This document shows, piece after piece, positions 48,420-62,399 of a stretch of DNA of 64,000 bases. Numbering within the stretch: position 1 is the first letter of the stretch; each line of letters starts with the position of its first letter. Position numbers and translations under genes: made by a program. A model generated the notes under the pieces. The model was not told where the DNA came from and made no database searches. It saw only the letters and a program-made list of their open reading frames with translations. Origin of the DNA: Glandiceps talaboti (Eukaryota > Hemichordata > Enteropneusta > Spengelidae); NCBI RefSeq assembly GCF_964340395.1, contig NC_135558.1, positions 13,593,501 to 13,657,500 on the forward strand, in the 5' to 3' direction.

Positions 48420-49105
48420 ACTTGATCTGTTAACCTGAGTCCTCTCACATGCTGGATTTTTTAGACTACAAATACTTGTCTTGAATTTTAATGCTCTCCT
48501 TTTGTAATGCTATATACTTACACTACAGGTATAGATATACTCCTGTTCAATGATACGACATCTCTTCCATCTTATAGAAGTTGCTATGGTTATAGGTGTG
48601 GTCATGGTTGCTACATGATGTGTTTAACCAGTCCACTCACATGCTGGATTCTTAAGACTACATACACCTGTCCTGAATTCTAATTTTCTCCTTTGTAACG
48701 CAATACTTACACTTACAGAGGTATTAACTATACTCATTTCAAAAGTGGCATCTCTGCTATCTAAGCGGTTATTGCTATTGGTATGATCATGGTTGCTAGG
48801 TTAAATAATCACAGCTTATTAAGCGTACAGTTTGAATTCTAATTCTCTTCGTAACACAATACTTACACTATAGGTTATTAATGTTTCAAAGATATGACAT
48901 CTCTTCCATCTTAGAGGTTACGATAGGTGTGGTCATGGTTGCTACACTAATTTTTCCATTTGTTTTAGAATGCCCAATTTCTAATCCTTGACCATAGTTT
49001 TAAATAAATAAATTCTAATTAATAGTAATCATAAAATATTACTTTGCAAGAGATATCTTGATTATGCTATTATTGCTATGGAATGGTTATGGTTGCTAGG
49101 GTTTA
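48420..49105. repeat. Minisatellite with 'ggtcatggttgct' core, 140-190-bp units
   Basis: Units carry ctcacatgctggattnttna gactaca, then ctgaattctaattctct, aatacttacactacaggtat, acgacatctcttccatctta, gttgctatggttataggtgt and ggtcatggttgct. The core recurs near 48600, 48789, 48929 and 49083. It is related by core to the arrays at about 3.1 kb and 50.2 kb. Confidence 0.85.
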
Positions 49106-50199
49106 TATATATATTCCTGATCTGGGTAAATTTCCTGATCATGTCTTGCTATATGAGTAATTACTAGAATCTACGCATAAATTAATATTCAAATTGTATT
49201 TAAATCAATTCGGTATAATTCCTTATCCAATCAATAAGATTCTATAACACTAACCTAAACTGTTCCAAAGACTGTTTCTCACATTATAACCATAACTGAA
49301 GTATTGAACTTCAGAAAACACTTCTTCGACCGCACCCAGGCAGGCTGTAATGCTTGATGAGGGTGACACAAAGATGGGGAAAAAGTAAGGATTTGCTTCT
49401 CCCTATTTGCCATGCATTCCCAGTCCTTTCAAGATTTGCTCACTGTCCCACTTGCCTTTCCATTTCACTGCCTTGATCTCGTTGAATTCACTTCAAAATC
49501 CTAATGACTGAGAGGTCTGTGTTCCCAAAGCTTAAATAATCGATACATCCATTGTTCCCAGGACTAAACAACCCTATGGTTACAAAGTCTATCAGTATTT
49601 AATAAACTGATGTTGAAAAATTGAAGTATTATTGACATATTCCATAACCTTAAACAAAGTAATCTTGCATTCCCACAGTGAACATTTCCAAGGCAATTCC
49701 CTAAGTAAGAATTAAAGTTTTCCTTTATCCAACAGGAATCTACTGTTTTTATTATCCACCGGCATTCTCATCTCCGGATATGAATTTACTGGCTTCTGAA
49801 ATGCAAGTGTACTAACAGCCTAGAAACTGAATGTTACGTTTGGGACACCTGAAATCCCGTAGCAACCAATTTGGCTCAAGGTCTGGTTACTGCAGTGTGT
49901 GCAATACTTTCACTTCCATCACACATACAGGAAGCTACACACTTAAGAAAAGAAGTCAATACAAATGTACTACATGCTGTTCAAACAAATTTGACTTTGA
50001 GTCTGGCAAAGCTTACATTTTGTGTCTCCTAGTAACCTGTTGAGTACCATGCATTATTCATCATCCTTACACTATACATACAGAGATGAAACATGAGCAG
50101 TTTACCTTTGGCAACTCATTGCTTATTTTTGAGATATCAACACGAAGTATAGAAATACAGCCAATTGCACTGAAGTCTGAAATACTTATATTTTCATTT

Positions 50200-50675
50200 T
50201 GTTACCACAAGAAAAGCAATTATGTATGAAGTTTACTATTGCTATGGGCATGGTCATGGTTGATAAGAACTTTTGTGCGAAAGTTAAAAAGCTTCTGTCC
50301 TCATCACATTGAAAGGATACATTTTTACTCCAAAAATGTAGCATCAGAGAAGCAACTATTAAAGTTGCTGATGCTATGGGCATGGTCATGGTTGATAAGG
50401 ACTTTCATGTGAAAGTTAGAAGACGATGTCCTAGTAATATGAAAAGATACATTGAATTTCCTATTTTAATACCTCAGAGAAGCAACAAACTTTGCTGTTG
50501 CTGTGGGAATGGTCATGGTTGATAAGGACTTTTGGGTATAACTTGTACAGCTATAGTATGACGTAACAATACTAAAATTTTACATTCCTGCTTTTGAACC
50601 ATCAGAGAAGATATTCATGAAATCTGATGTTGCTATGGACATGGCCATCATTGATAGGGACTTTTGTGTGAAAGA
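50200..50675. repeat. Minisatellite, four units of about 127-132 bp
   Basis: tgctatgggcatggtcatgg ttgataaggacttt occurs near 50252, 50384, 50511 and (diverged) 50643. It is preceded each time by catcagagaagcaac-type sequence and followed by gtgtgaaagttanaa. Confidence 0.92.
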
Positions 50676-53284
50676 AAGCTAATGCCCTAGACACCCATTG
50701 ATTATTTTGGATGAAAAAGTTTCAGTCATACACTTGATATTGAGATGGTTGTTATTAGAAACTTCAGTCATTACATCTATATTGGAACACCTATTTCCAG
50801 AGAAACTCATTAAATTCCTTTTTTGCTTAAAACTCAACTTTTTGATTAAGAAATTTTATGGCTTTTTTCTTTACCACGCTTTCATTTTATTCTCTTTAAA
50901 ATCCAACAAATTGGGAACATAATCATGATTGATAATTAGACTGACTTGCTTTTCATGCGTTAAAACAAATACAATAAAAAATTGACCTTTGAGAAGAAAC
51001 TTTAACATTTGCTTTAATCTCCTTATGATCTAATAGAGAGGTTTGAAGGGTTTTATTCATCATTTCTGTACTAGGTGTCTTCTGTTTCCAACCCTTTCTA
51101 TCATTTAAATACACATGTATATTTGACCAATGTGATCACCTCTCATGTTTCCTCTGGAGTGATAATGAAGGATATGTCTACATGATGACGTTTTCAAATA
51201 AAACTACAAATACTGTTTTCATTTCAGTGTGTTTTTGACTAAATGCTTTTTGACCTTTTACATGCCGAGGATGGAACGATTCAAAAACGATGCTATTGCA
51301 CATGTGCAAACATAACGACACAGTTTCAGCACATGTGTAATACATCATCAATGGGATCATTCCTGTGATCAATATGTGCACTTTTGAAATGCTGCGCTTT
51401 TGCCTATTTACACAAAATCCATCTGTGAATCTGTCCATTTTGCTCATTTATATAGACTCCATTTTAAAAAAAGGAAACTCCATTTTTTACGGTGTTTTCA
51501 TATTGATTCATTTTCATATGCATTTTGCCCACTCCATGTAAACAGTAGGGGCAAACACAACAAATATATTATCAAATAGTTTTGTTTTCATTTGAAACGG
51601 CATCGTGTAAACGAGACCGAAGTAACACAGTAAATATTACGCTAGACTGAAAGATTATTTAGATTTTGTCATAAAAAGATGATTAGCATTAAAACAACAC
51701 AGATATTCTTCCTGTCCAGATCTGAATCACATCTGACATTTAGTGATTTCTCAGAAAAGACACAGTAAGATTTTATATTTTATATATTAATCATTTACCT
51801 TATCTGGTAGACAGACAGGTTTCTTGTCTAAGAATAATATTAATAGCTGTCTGGTCTATGTACTATTTCAGCCAGACAAAAATATTTGATGTATTTCTCA
51901 TCAATCACAAATTCTTTGACTTCCTTAACTGAGTTTAAGGTTGTTGACTACTTTCCAAAGAAGTAGTCTGCTTTACATCAAACCCATTCTCAATCAAAGC
52001 ATAAAATGCAGGTCACCATACAAATCTTTTAAGCTAGAGGTTAAACTGAGATCAAAATTAAGTCATTTTTTTAAAATCCAATATGGTCGTAGAATCCAAT
52101 AAGGTTACTGGCTACTATTAAAGTTTAATTCTATGGGAAAATAAAAGATGGCTGATGCCCTTGAAAACAAGCTGATGAACCTCGAAATTTATTTCCTTAT
52201 TTGAAAAGGACCAGGGACAATCTTTCATAAGGCAAAGTTTGGAGAGATTTTAAAAACAGCGATTTCAAAGAAATCGATCCCTGTCAAGCAGGCAATATTT
52301 TTAAGTTATGACATCATAAAGTTACCTTATAAAATAGAAGCAAAATGGTACTGATGAAGTTGAATATATTTATAAATATTGTATTTGTTTATGTAATAAC
52401 ATACAAAATGTAACTGAAAGATCTGTGCTTAGTTTGTTAGAAAAATGATATAAATGTATATGACAGAGCTACAATATGTGAATGTGAAGCTACTGCCAAA
52501 ATTTCAAATAAAGGACTTATCCAGGAACATCGCTCTTCACTTCTAATTAATCACTAAATTTTACTAACCAGCCTACAGAGGGTGTAAGAAATAAAAACTG
52601 TGGACCTTGCTCAGTTTTAATCAAAAACCTAGCATTGCCTTTGCAGACACCAATATGTAGAGCTGAATATATCTGATTACACCCACTGTGTTACATACAT
52701 ACAACAGGTTCATTTGGTTGTCTAATCTGGCTTTTATGGCAGCTGCTTGTCACAATCAATACTTGCATATAGAGTGTGATCATAGACTTGGGGCATGCTT
52801 GAAATACGGGGGTCGATCCTGCGTCTATGATTGCAATACTATACTATACCTCTCATTACATGATTAAATTTCAGCTTTACTTCCTATGTGTACAGGAAGT
52901 AGCACATAGGAAAAAAATGTACATATTTGTTTAATACATTTGAGGTGTTGTACGCAGGTACAGATTGTGATTACAATTTTAATCAACCGAAAAGTTTCAG
53001 TAAGATCTGTCTCATTGGTAGAGGCATCAAGAATTATTTAATATTAGAGTGAATATTCATTTCGCTTTATACAACTGTGAGGCAAAACATTGAAGATAAT
53101 ACCATCTCAATCTTATTACATACAAGTGTGATGCCATTTCTGCTTTTATAATTTCCCAGAAGAGTATGGCAAGGAGGAAAAAAACATTCAATAAAATACA
53201 CACAAAATGTGATAATTCAATTTACATGATTGTATTTTTTCAAAGGTTATGCCTTAAAGCTGCAAACAGGTATTACAATAACTT

Positions 53285-53632
53285 AGAAGTCATGTTAGAG
53301 TGGCCGGCTTGGAATCTGCAGGTAGCAAGTTCGGGTCCCATCGCTGCCATTTGTATCTGAGTGGCTAAAGTCCTTGGGCATGATTCGAACCACGATTGTG
53401 CCTCAGTCAACCCAGCTGTATAATTGGGGACCTAGTAGGATAGAGGTTGCAATGTGAATGCTTTAATCCTATGTGCTTATAAAGGCTGCAATTGATTGCA
53501 TACTCTCAAGGGAGTCGAAGAAGTATAAAGGGCCGTTGTGCCGATATAGATCCGAGCCTGGGGTAATAATAGTAGAGTGCTTTGGAGTGGGAAAGGCTAC
53601 ATAAAAAGTAACACTATTATTATTATTACATT
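53285..53632 (+). mobile_element. tRNA-derived SINE
   Basis: The head carries a likely RNA polymerase III A box (tgttagagtggcc, about 53293) and B box (agttcgggtccc, about 53329). The body follows: ctgtataattggggacctag taggatag, aaaggctgcaattgattgca, ctcaagggagtc, ccgagcctggggtaataata. The 3' end reads agtgctttggagtgg...aggctacataaaa and closes with (att)n, a tail like those SINEs share with L2/CR1-type LINEs. A shorter copy lies at 8608-8935. The A and B boxes are seen; family placement is inferred. Confidence 0.85.
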
Positions 53633-53861
53633 TAATATCATACTCTATGTACCTTTATTAATAGTTACGTGTTACAAACTTTGAGTATGAACACAGTACT
53701 TGGGGCATACTTTAAGCTTGTATATTAACATAATCACTAAGCCTCTATTTAAAACTTATATAATTTATATAAAACATTTTCTTTTAAATTCTTTGAAGAT
53801 TTAGCATATATAGATATCTAAACACCATGTTTAGTTTGCTGAAACACACAACCACTGCTGT

Positions 53862-54258
53862 GAAATTCTTGGTACTTGCATTAGCATTTCACCTCACGCT
53901 AGAGGGCCAAAATTATGACCAAGAGGGTCAATTTATTCTCACACTTTGCCTGTAGTAATTATAGATGTGTAGCGCATTGGGCAAAAGTTATGTTGTTGAC
54001 TGAAAAGCGAATAGTTAATATTTTCATGGCACACCAAGGTGGTAGAATTCTCGGTACCTGAAATAGAATATTACTGCCTAGGCGCACCATAAAAATAACA
54101 AGCATTCAATTTCCTAGTCGACACCATAACTTAAGCCACTCCACGCTCTTCACATGCATTACTATAGGTGCCTGTGAGAATAAGTCAACATTCTTCTTCT
54201 ATTTTGACCCCCTAGCATAAGGTAAAATGCTATTGTGGGTACCGAGAATTCTATTGCA
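53862..54258. mobile_element. Fold-back MITE-like element, family D full copy
   Basis: Left arm: gaaattcttggtacttgcat tagcatttcacctcacgcta gagggccaaaattatgacc. Right arm: ttttgaccccctagcataag gtaaaatgctattgtgggta ccgagaattc, the reverse complement. A further gtagaattctcggtacc lies inside at 54040. A partial copy is at 10318-10505. No ORF. Confidence 0.8.
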
Positions 54259-54420
54259 GGTAGAGAATTCAAGCTGTACTTTAATAAGTATATTCTAGTT
54301 TATCAATCATTACAGCGTTTGTACCAGCGATACAGTTTAGATATTACAACACATGAATTTCAAACTGTACCACCTACTGGTACAATGTTTTACTCAGATC
54401 TTGTATCATATATAAAATTT

Positions 54421-54642
54421 ATAACCCCAGGTTATTAGTCCAGACTACGTTTTATGTTTTATTGACAGAGTTGCATATTGCATGGGAGATTTGCTGATGA
54501 CACACAATTTACTAATTAATTCATATCACAATTAACCCCAGGTTATCAGTCCAGACTACGTTTTATGTTTTATTGACAGAGTTGCATTTTGCATGGGAGA
54601 TTTGCTGATGGCACACAATTTACTAATTAATTCATATCCCAA
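54421..54642. repeat. Near-perfect tandem duplication of about 111 bp
   Basis: ccccaggttattagtccaga ctacgttttatgttttattg...ttcatatc occurs twice in a row (from 54421 and from about 54532) with only a handful of differences, such as gttattag/gttatcag and gatgacac/gatggcac. It is therefore young. Confidence 0.95.
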
Positions 54643-57600
54643 TTATTTTGATGACTAAATTAGGTAATGGTTGACAGATATTAAAAGAGGATCCGAGAAA
54701 ATTCATTTGTTTTGGAGTTGTTGCTGAGGGTATATAAACACATTGTACCAACATCATCACAATTTTCATCACAATATCAATTTGATGACTTAGTAACAGC
54801 ATACATGTACTTTTGACTGCTATAATAAAGAGAATATGTGAGAATTATTGTTTGTATTGCAGATGTTACTATTTGCATAATAACCAGTATCATACATATC
54901 ATCTTACAAATTTAATGACTAATTTCCACTTGTAAAGAGCAAGAAGAATTTTCTGTGTTCAAGGTGTGAAATTACTATATATTAGTTTAATTAGTTTCAA
55001 AGGTGCTATTTTGTATGATAATATTTCTGTAGACATAACAATCACACATATACTTAATTACCACTTCAATGATTTAACAGCCCGTGAACACATTTTTAAA
55101 AATACCCATTTGTGTGTTGGAAGTAATACTTTGGGTATAAACATTATCACAAATTTGTCATTCTATAGGTTCTGTAATGTCATATTGATGACTTGTTATG
55201 GATCGATGTGCGCTGTAGATAATGGCCAAAAGCTGGTAAAAACAACCAGATACTTCACAATGCTTTCGTGGCTAGTTTTTCAGTAATGTATTTCAGAATT
55301 CGTAAGTTTCAACTGGTGATATTATTTCCATTGTTGGACAGATTCCTGGGTCTCATTTGTAGATATCACAACTTACTTTTCACATTTTAAAATCAGCTAG
55401 ATCATAAATTGTGTATTTTAATACAATATTTTACAAAATGGTGCCCTCTCTGGCAAGAATAAGCAAGTGTCTGGACTATCGACATCATCTACAGTCCCGG
55501 TGGCGATGACAACACTTGTTCATGAATAGAGCCTTTCTTTCATGACAAAAGTTACAGGTAGAGGGGCTCAGAACATGCCAAGTGTAGGGAAGCTGGGAAA
55601 GGGCCTGTTACCAGGAATCCAATAAAAAGAAGATAGAGAGAGAGGATAAGGAGAGGCAGAGAAACATGAAGAAGACAATTTTTTTAACTGACTGACCCAT
55701 AATTGCCATTAAAGAGTAATGAGAAACATTTTTTTAAAAAGGTCAACCTTATGGCTATCTGTTATAAAGAGTATATCCATAAGTTGGACATATTTTTTGT
55801 GTGTATTTCAGGTGTTGCTGTGGACAGCATATAGATGCATCAATAGCAAACAGTTTATATGACAAATTATTTTGATAATATTGATGATATTATGTATGTT
55901 CATAAAAGAAAGAGTTTTTGCCCTAAATACGTTGCTATTAGCAAAAACAAACCATTTTAAAAATTGATATGAGTGATTCTTGAAATGCCCTTAGGTTGGT
56001 GATAACGATCACTTGAAGCATGGGAGATGCTGCCCTCCAACATCTATGTCTGAAAATACCAAAAGTATTACAAATGTATGTACATGCGTGAATTCTTCAC
56101 TATGGAAACGAACTCCCACAATGCTCTACACCACATATGTTCATCACATGGCATTAACAAGAGACCAGCCAGCCTGGTTTTAAGCCCGCAACCAAATGCA
56201 TCAACACACACACATACCATGATTTCGGCATGGCGACCACTATGCCTTTGTTACTGATATTAAATTGATAAAATCCAATAATACGAACGGAAATAAACAA
56301 ACCTTAAGAACAAATGAAATTGGTCTTATGTTGACAGGGCTCATTGATGGATTAGTATGACTGGCAGGTAAAAGTAGGAAAGCATTTCTAACGATTGTGG
56401 TCTACCGCTTATTTACATACACAGTATCATTTTACAGTGTACTTTCCGACTATTAGATAGTCTCTACAGACTACCATCATATAGTAAATAAAATGATATT
56501 GATTCTGATAACCGATATCCTGAGCAGCAGACTGTCCTGCCAGCATATTTATGAAATTACAATATGTTGTAATGATCAGTTCTTCAAAAGTTATGACAGC
56601 ATTTGTACTCTATGACAGGATTCAGTTACTATTATAACATGTTTCATCATGCAGGGACAAAGTCTAGTGGTGTCGTTCCATGACTTTTAACATTACAGAT
56701 GCACATCATGGTGATCTGGACAGGATACTGTTTATTTTGTTTAGTAAGTCACACATAGCTGTATAGTGTGGGCAGGAGGAAATATAAACCTTCCTGATCA
56801 AAAAAATACCATAAAAACTATCAGTATCAACCAAGTATGTAGAACAGTGGACCAACTGTACATGGATCTATACATTTCTTACCAAGCTAGGGAGTTGGGG
56901 TTATGGTTATAGTACATATTAGACTCCTTAGCATAAACCTGAGATGTATTATCTGCATGAGACAACTGCCTGTTCCCACCTTTCATTAGCTAAATTCAAA
57001 TATGATTTTCTTGTGCAGAAGTAAAGTACTAATACATATTGGTGACGAAATATGTGATCTAAAAATCTGCAGGTTGTAACACATCATTGGAACTAACTTT
57101 AATATTCAGCGTTCAGATGATCATGGTGGTGTCCTTTAAAAGAAAAATCATTTTAAATATACAAAATTTGAATAGCTAGTTCATCTAGAGCTTTATGCAA
57201 ATAATTAAAAGTAACTTCTATGAGAGTGAGTTGATTCACCAAAAGTATGTGTCGTCAGCACCAAAACATTACACATTTCAATAGTCATCACCATCTACAG
57301 CTTTTCTAGACATCATTACGAGTATTAAAAATACTACTACAAGATTCATGGAACATCCATCAACTGAATATGTTGGTGGCATCCTTTAGCATCAATTGAC
57401 ACTTTGAAACAAACATGTTAAAGCACAATTGTAGAGGGTCACTTTAATGTGGTGTTCTAATTAAATGTGGCCTTAGGGAGTGATGCCAGCCTAGCAGCTG
57501 CTATCCTATGCCAATTTATATGCGAAATCTAACAATTCACAGGATAATACCCTACCAGCTGCCACCAATATCAGTACATGTACAATTGCATTACACAATC

Positions 57601-57744
57601 ATTTTAATATATTTTCTATCTGAATTTTCCATCAGAATTGATGTCGATAAGCGAATAATCCAAAAGTAAAAAATTGAATTCTGTTATTTTGAGGTACATC
57701 ATTTTATGCCAGATGTCAATCACTCACAAGTATGCATACATAGG

Positions 57745-57945
57745 TATACACACATACATACATACATACATACATACGTACGTACGTACGTACATACATA
57801 CATACACACACACACACGCATGCATACATACATACATACATACATACATACATGTAGAGACAGACAGACAGACAGACATATACATCATATATAACTACCT
57901 ACCTACATACACATGTACATGTAATGTACAAGTCATGTACATACA
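57745..57945. repeat. (CATA)n/(CGTA)n/(CA)n/(CAGA)n compound microsatellite
   Basis: catacatacatacatacata, a cgtacgtacgta block, cacacacacacg, catacata again, then gacagacagacagacagaca. It accounts for the overlapping His/Tyr/Ile/Thr-rich ORFs on the plus strand. Confidence 0.97.
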
Positions 57946-59944
57946 TACACATTGTTACATCATTATTGACAGAAATCTAATCAGCAATCAATTGTCAAAT
58001 GTCACTGGAAATAGTATCAATTTGAAAATGTTGAAAGTTCAGATACAATCAACCACTAAAATCAATACATTAATTGCCCCCACACAATCATTATCTAATC
58101 ACGATGTGTTGATATACAAAGTCCTAGTAATCAAACATCAAATAAAATGTCCAATTTGACTTGAATATCAAAACGCTCTTCCTGAATACAAATTTTGAGT
58201 ATACATGTATGCTAGTTTCAAAATATCACTAATTATTCATTTAGTTCTTAACTATTAAATAAATATTTGCAGACTTTGCTTTTAAATACATGTTAAATTT
58301 GCAGGACACTTGCTTTCAAAATATCAATATTTCTTTGAATCAACTGAAATATCACAATTATTGTTCAATATAAATTTGGGTATGCTAGTTTCATAATATC
58401 ACTTTTATGAGTATTTGCTTTTACAATATAAATATTTTCCAAACACTTGTATCTGAAACTAATGTATTGGATTTGAATTGACCAGGTGTTAACATTATCA
58501 TTAAACTTTTGTATATCATTTTAGGTATGTACGTGTGTTTTAAAAAAAATTATTCATCTTTGAGAATTTTGAGAAGTTTTTTTCATTTCAACTGGGTTTA
58601 CACAGTTCATACAGTATTAAAAAAAGAATTAACGTATGTCGACAATTCTATTATACTTTTTACTCATTCTGAAATAGAAAAATATGCAATGGAAGTGTTA
58701 TATTGTTTGTGATAGACTAGGATTTACATACCATATTTGTGTAACAGCAGGACATTGAGCATTATAGTTCTGTTTGCTAACTGACACCCGTCACCAGAAC
58801 TTGTCAATTATACAATGTGATACAAGTATTCAGACATCCCTTGCTGATTTTGAAATAACATTACTACTACAGAAATCACGCTATAGGGCAAACTAAACTA
58901 AAACTACAGGTGAAACATGTTGATATAAGCTTTATCAGTGTGATTACACTCACAGTAGGGTGGCGTCTCTAATAGCCAGTTTTCCCTCAAGTGGATCCTG
59001 CGAATTCAACTTCATGCAGTCATTAAACTATCTCGATTACACCCCTGAAGGTGTAAATTGGTTTGAAGCCAGTTTTAGTCATAATTTTTAACAGTTTTCC
59101 CATTTAAATGCAGCTGTCAGATGATGTATAATACCATCAATGACATTATAATAGACAGACTATTAACTTATCAAAAGGTATAAAGACAATAACTCTGTTC
59201 ACACCTTAATAGATTCAATACATTAACACTAAATCAATTCAGTTAAGATCGGTTCAAAACCGGCTTCTCTGTCACAAGAAAACAGAGCAATAGATTTGAC
59301 TCAATAATTTATACAATTTTAGCTTTTGCGTTGGTTTCAAATTTTTTTTTAAATGTTGAATTATTTCGAATCAATTCAGTTCAAACTTATTTTAAGTGGA
59401 TGTAGGCACAGTAAAACAGACCTGGTCAATTTGAACTGTAGCAAAATTCAATGTGGGGACAGGGCTGACGGTTTAATATTACTTTCACTTCACAGCAGTC
59501 TTTGTAAAAAAAAATACCCAGCTATCCATCAGTCAAAATATAGCCTGCCAGGTAATCACATATAAACAGCCATAATATTATCATCAAGATTTAATCCACC
59601 GAGAAAGTGACTGTCTCAGAACTTCAAAGCTAATAGGCGGGCATATTATCTCACAAATTGTTATCATATCTTGGGCTAACCCTTCATCATACAGCCGCAA
59701 GCCTTACAAAGTTAATATTACTTTTCTGGTGACAATTCTAATATACATCACTCTAAGGTCCATTAAAAGTTAATTTTCTACATGTTGATGGGTAATGAAT
59801 GTCACATTATAGATATGAATTTATCACCATGGAGAAACAAGGATGACGTGTTATTTACACACAGCCTACTTAAGAGTGCTCAGCTGCCATGTCAGTATCT
59901 TAAATTAATGTATGATGAATTTTACTGGAGGTCTCAATATTCCA

Positions 59945-60435
59945 GATTACAATATTGTTAGTTTGTTAGTTATTTAGTTAGTTAGTTTGTTTGACTGAGT
60001 GAATAAATGAATTTATTGATAAACAAATGAATGAATGAACAAACACATGAATGAATGAATGAATGAATGAATGAATGAATATATGAATGAACAAATGATT
60101 TATGAATGAATGTATGTATGTATGTATGTATGTATGTATGTATGTATGTATGTATGAATGAATGAGTGTATGCATGAATGTATGTATGTATGTATGTATG
60201 AATGAATGCATGAATGAATGTATGAATGAATACATGAATCAATGCATGCACAAATGAATGAATGTATGAATGAATACATGAATCAATGCATGCACAAATG
60301 AATGAATGTATGAATGAATGAATGAATGATCATGAATGAATGCATGCATGAATGAGTGTATGAATGAATGAATGAATGAATGAATGAATGAATGAATGAA
60401 TAAATGAAATAATGAATGAATAAATAAATAAATAA
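59945..60435. repeat. (GAAT)n/(GTAT)n tetranucleotide array, about 0.5 kb
   Basis: gtta/gttt repeats, then long gaat and gtat runs with higher-order duplication: the about 60-bp block tgaatacatgaatcaatgca tgcacaaatgaatgaatgta occurs twice in a row (about 60226 and 60274). It yields spurious His/Ser/Phe/Ile-rich minus-strand ORFs. Confidence 0.97.
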
Positions 60436-61587
60436 CAGTAATATTCATCCTTATCAAAACTGGGTTTTTAAATATTAAAAGGCTATGTTTCAATCCCATA
60501 CATTCTTTTGTCCTGGACCAACATTTTCTATAGCTCTGCCAAACAACCCCGTGTTCACACTTTTGATTTTAATCCTAACCTGAAGTGAGCCGTCAAACAT
60601 ACCTTGAGGCAATACCAAATTTCAATAATCTGTACGGCGTCATTATATAATGCTAAGGAACCTGTATGTTTTTGCCATAGATTATTCATCCTGCATCACA
60701 GTTGATCAAAACTGACAGATGGAAAACATCACATCTGTTATAAATAGCACTGCTATGACATTTCATAATATGTTTATCGTAACAATCACACCAGGCATAA
60801 TGACCTTTGACCTCTCCCATGACATCACTACATGTAGTTATGCTTTCCACAGTTCACACCGTGGGAAAAATCAACAATGTCCATTCAAAAAATGACTTAA
60901 ATAAGTTTGTGCTTTTAAAGTTAACTGGGCCATCCTGTGTGTATTTATGTTGGGACTGTCTTGTCCACCCAAGAACGCACAAAAAATAAACACCATCTTG
61001 CCTGATGTCTATGCATGGTTTTCTGACTGGTATAGCCAATCAAGATTTTATCAGTCAGTTTGGGTGTTCTATGACTACAGCAAAGTAAAATGATAATATG
61101 CTTATATGTGTTCAGCTTGGGTGAACAACCTCAGGGCAAATTAAAAGCCCAAGGTATAGCTTCAGAATTAAAAATTCAATACAAAAATCTTTGTGAACAC
61201 CTGAGAATTAAATTTACACAGTAATATTTTTTTAATAGTGGATTATGTTACATCACGTTGGAAAATAAATCTAGAGGACATGATATGAATGAAAAACAAA
61301 AAACAAATGATGCACTGATATTGACCAGCGGAGGTGGTAAAGTTAATTTGTCTGGTCAGCGGCAGGTGTATACTACAATGGCCTATTTGTCACCTGTCTT
61401 TTGAATGAGTGTCTGATGTTGGTATTACCTTTAATTCACATTTATTCTTTTAAGTAAACAGTCTGGATATCTTTGAAATGATGTTCAAAGTCAGAAGGAA
61501 ACCATGAACCATTAATCAAAGGTTCGGAATTCCAGCAACGAACAGTACATTTTTGCCAAGATATGAGCTTGTGAGGTTGTCACCTTA

Positions 61588-61695
61588 TCAACAGTGATGT
61601 TGTGATTTTTTTTCTAATCTGGCCATAGAGGGCGTCATTTTTTCTTTTGCCGGATTAACGAAATATAGGGTTAGTCAAATCAGGAGAAACTGAGA
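61588..61695 (+). repeat. Dispersed repeat, family H copy 2
   Basis: ttgtgattttttttctaatc, ggccatagagggcgtcattt, aacgaaatatagggtta and caggagaaac match 17543-17665. Confidence 0.75.
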
Positions 61696-62399
61696 AATAA
61701 AAGCCCTTGTACATTAATATATCAAATATTCCAATTCCTGCAACTGTGTGGTGGTTGATATTTGGGAAGTTCTTTTGGAAATTCACTTCAGCAAAAAAAA
61801 CCCCACAAAACCACCCAAACCTCATCTATAGAATAAAAAGCCCCCCAAGATCTACTGTTCATATCATTAACATATTAAAAGAAAATTTTACGTCAGTAAT
61901 ATGATCAAAATCTTTATAACCTGACGTGTATATTTAGACTTTACTTCCAATTCTATTAGGTAGAGAAAGTTAGGTTGCGATTACAAACTGAATGGCCTTG
62001 TGGTTTTCTTTATGACTCAGATTTAACAACCTGATTTTGTATAGCTCTTAAATTTAATTGAGAGAATCTAGTATTACACAAAATTGAAAATTTCATTGCT
62101 TTTTATGTTCAGCGATTCCAGTGCCGACATAACTATCTTACCTTGCACAATTTATGATGAAATTCAATAGAGCTATTAATATGTCATATAGGTTAAGATA
62201 TTTGCGGCGAGATATACTAGTAATAAAATAATTAAGACAATTTTTTTTATGTTATAATACAATTGATAGAAATAGATGGTAATATTACTTCAAGGCATAC
62301 GCAATAATTATTAACTATCGACAGCAATGCCTATGTCTTCATAAATAAAGATATGAAAAAATGACATAGTTTTAGGGACGTCGCTTCGTAATCGCTATG

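Noticed and set aside
49831-50043. Plus-strand ORF with paired cysteines (YCSVCN ... YKCTTCC), zinc-finger-like
   Set aside because: Only 70 codons. The spacing does not match a known zinc finger that I recognise, and there is no splice context or neighbour support.
53166-53360. 64-codon plus-strand ORF
   Set aside because: Its 3' half lies in the tRNA-derived SINE head.
54966-55286. 106-codon plus-strand ORF
   Set aside because: No recognisable motif and biased toward AT-rich codons as random sequence would be.
59978-60499. His/Ser/Phe/Ile-rich minus-strand ORFs
   Set aside because: Translations of the GAAT/GTAT tetranucleotide array.
60854-61039. Minus-strand ORF containing a Trp-Pro-like context near 60925, considered as the missing flytrap exon
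   Set aside because: The reading around it lacks the GG-W-P-GG pattern and the ALEDVN-type segment; no fitting splice sites.
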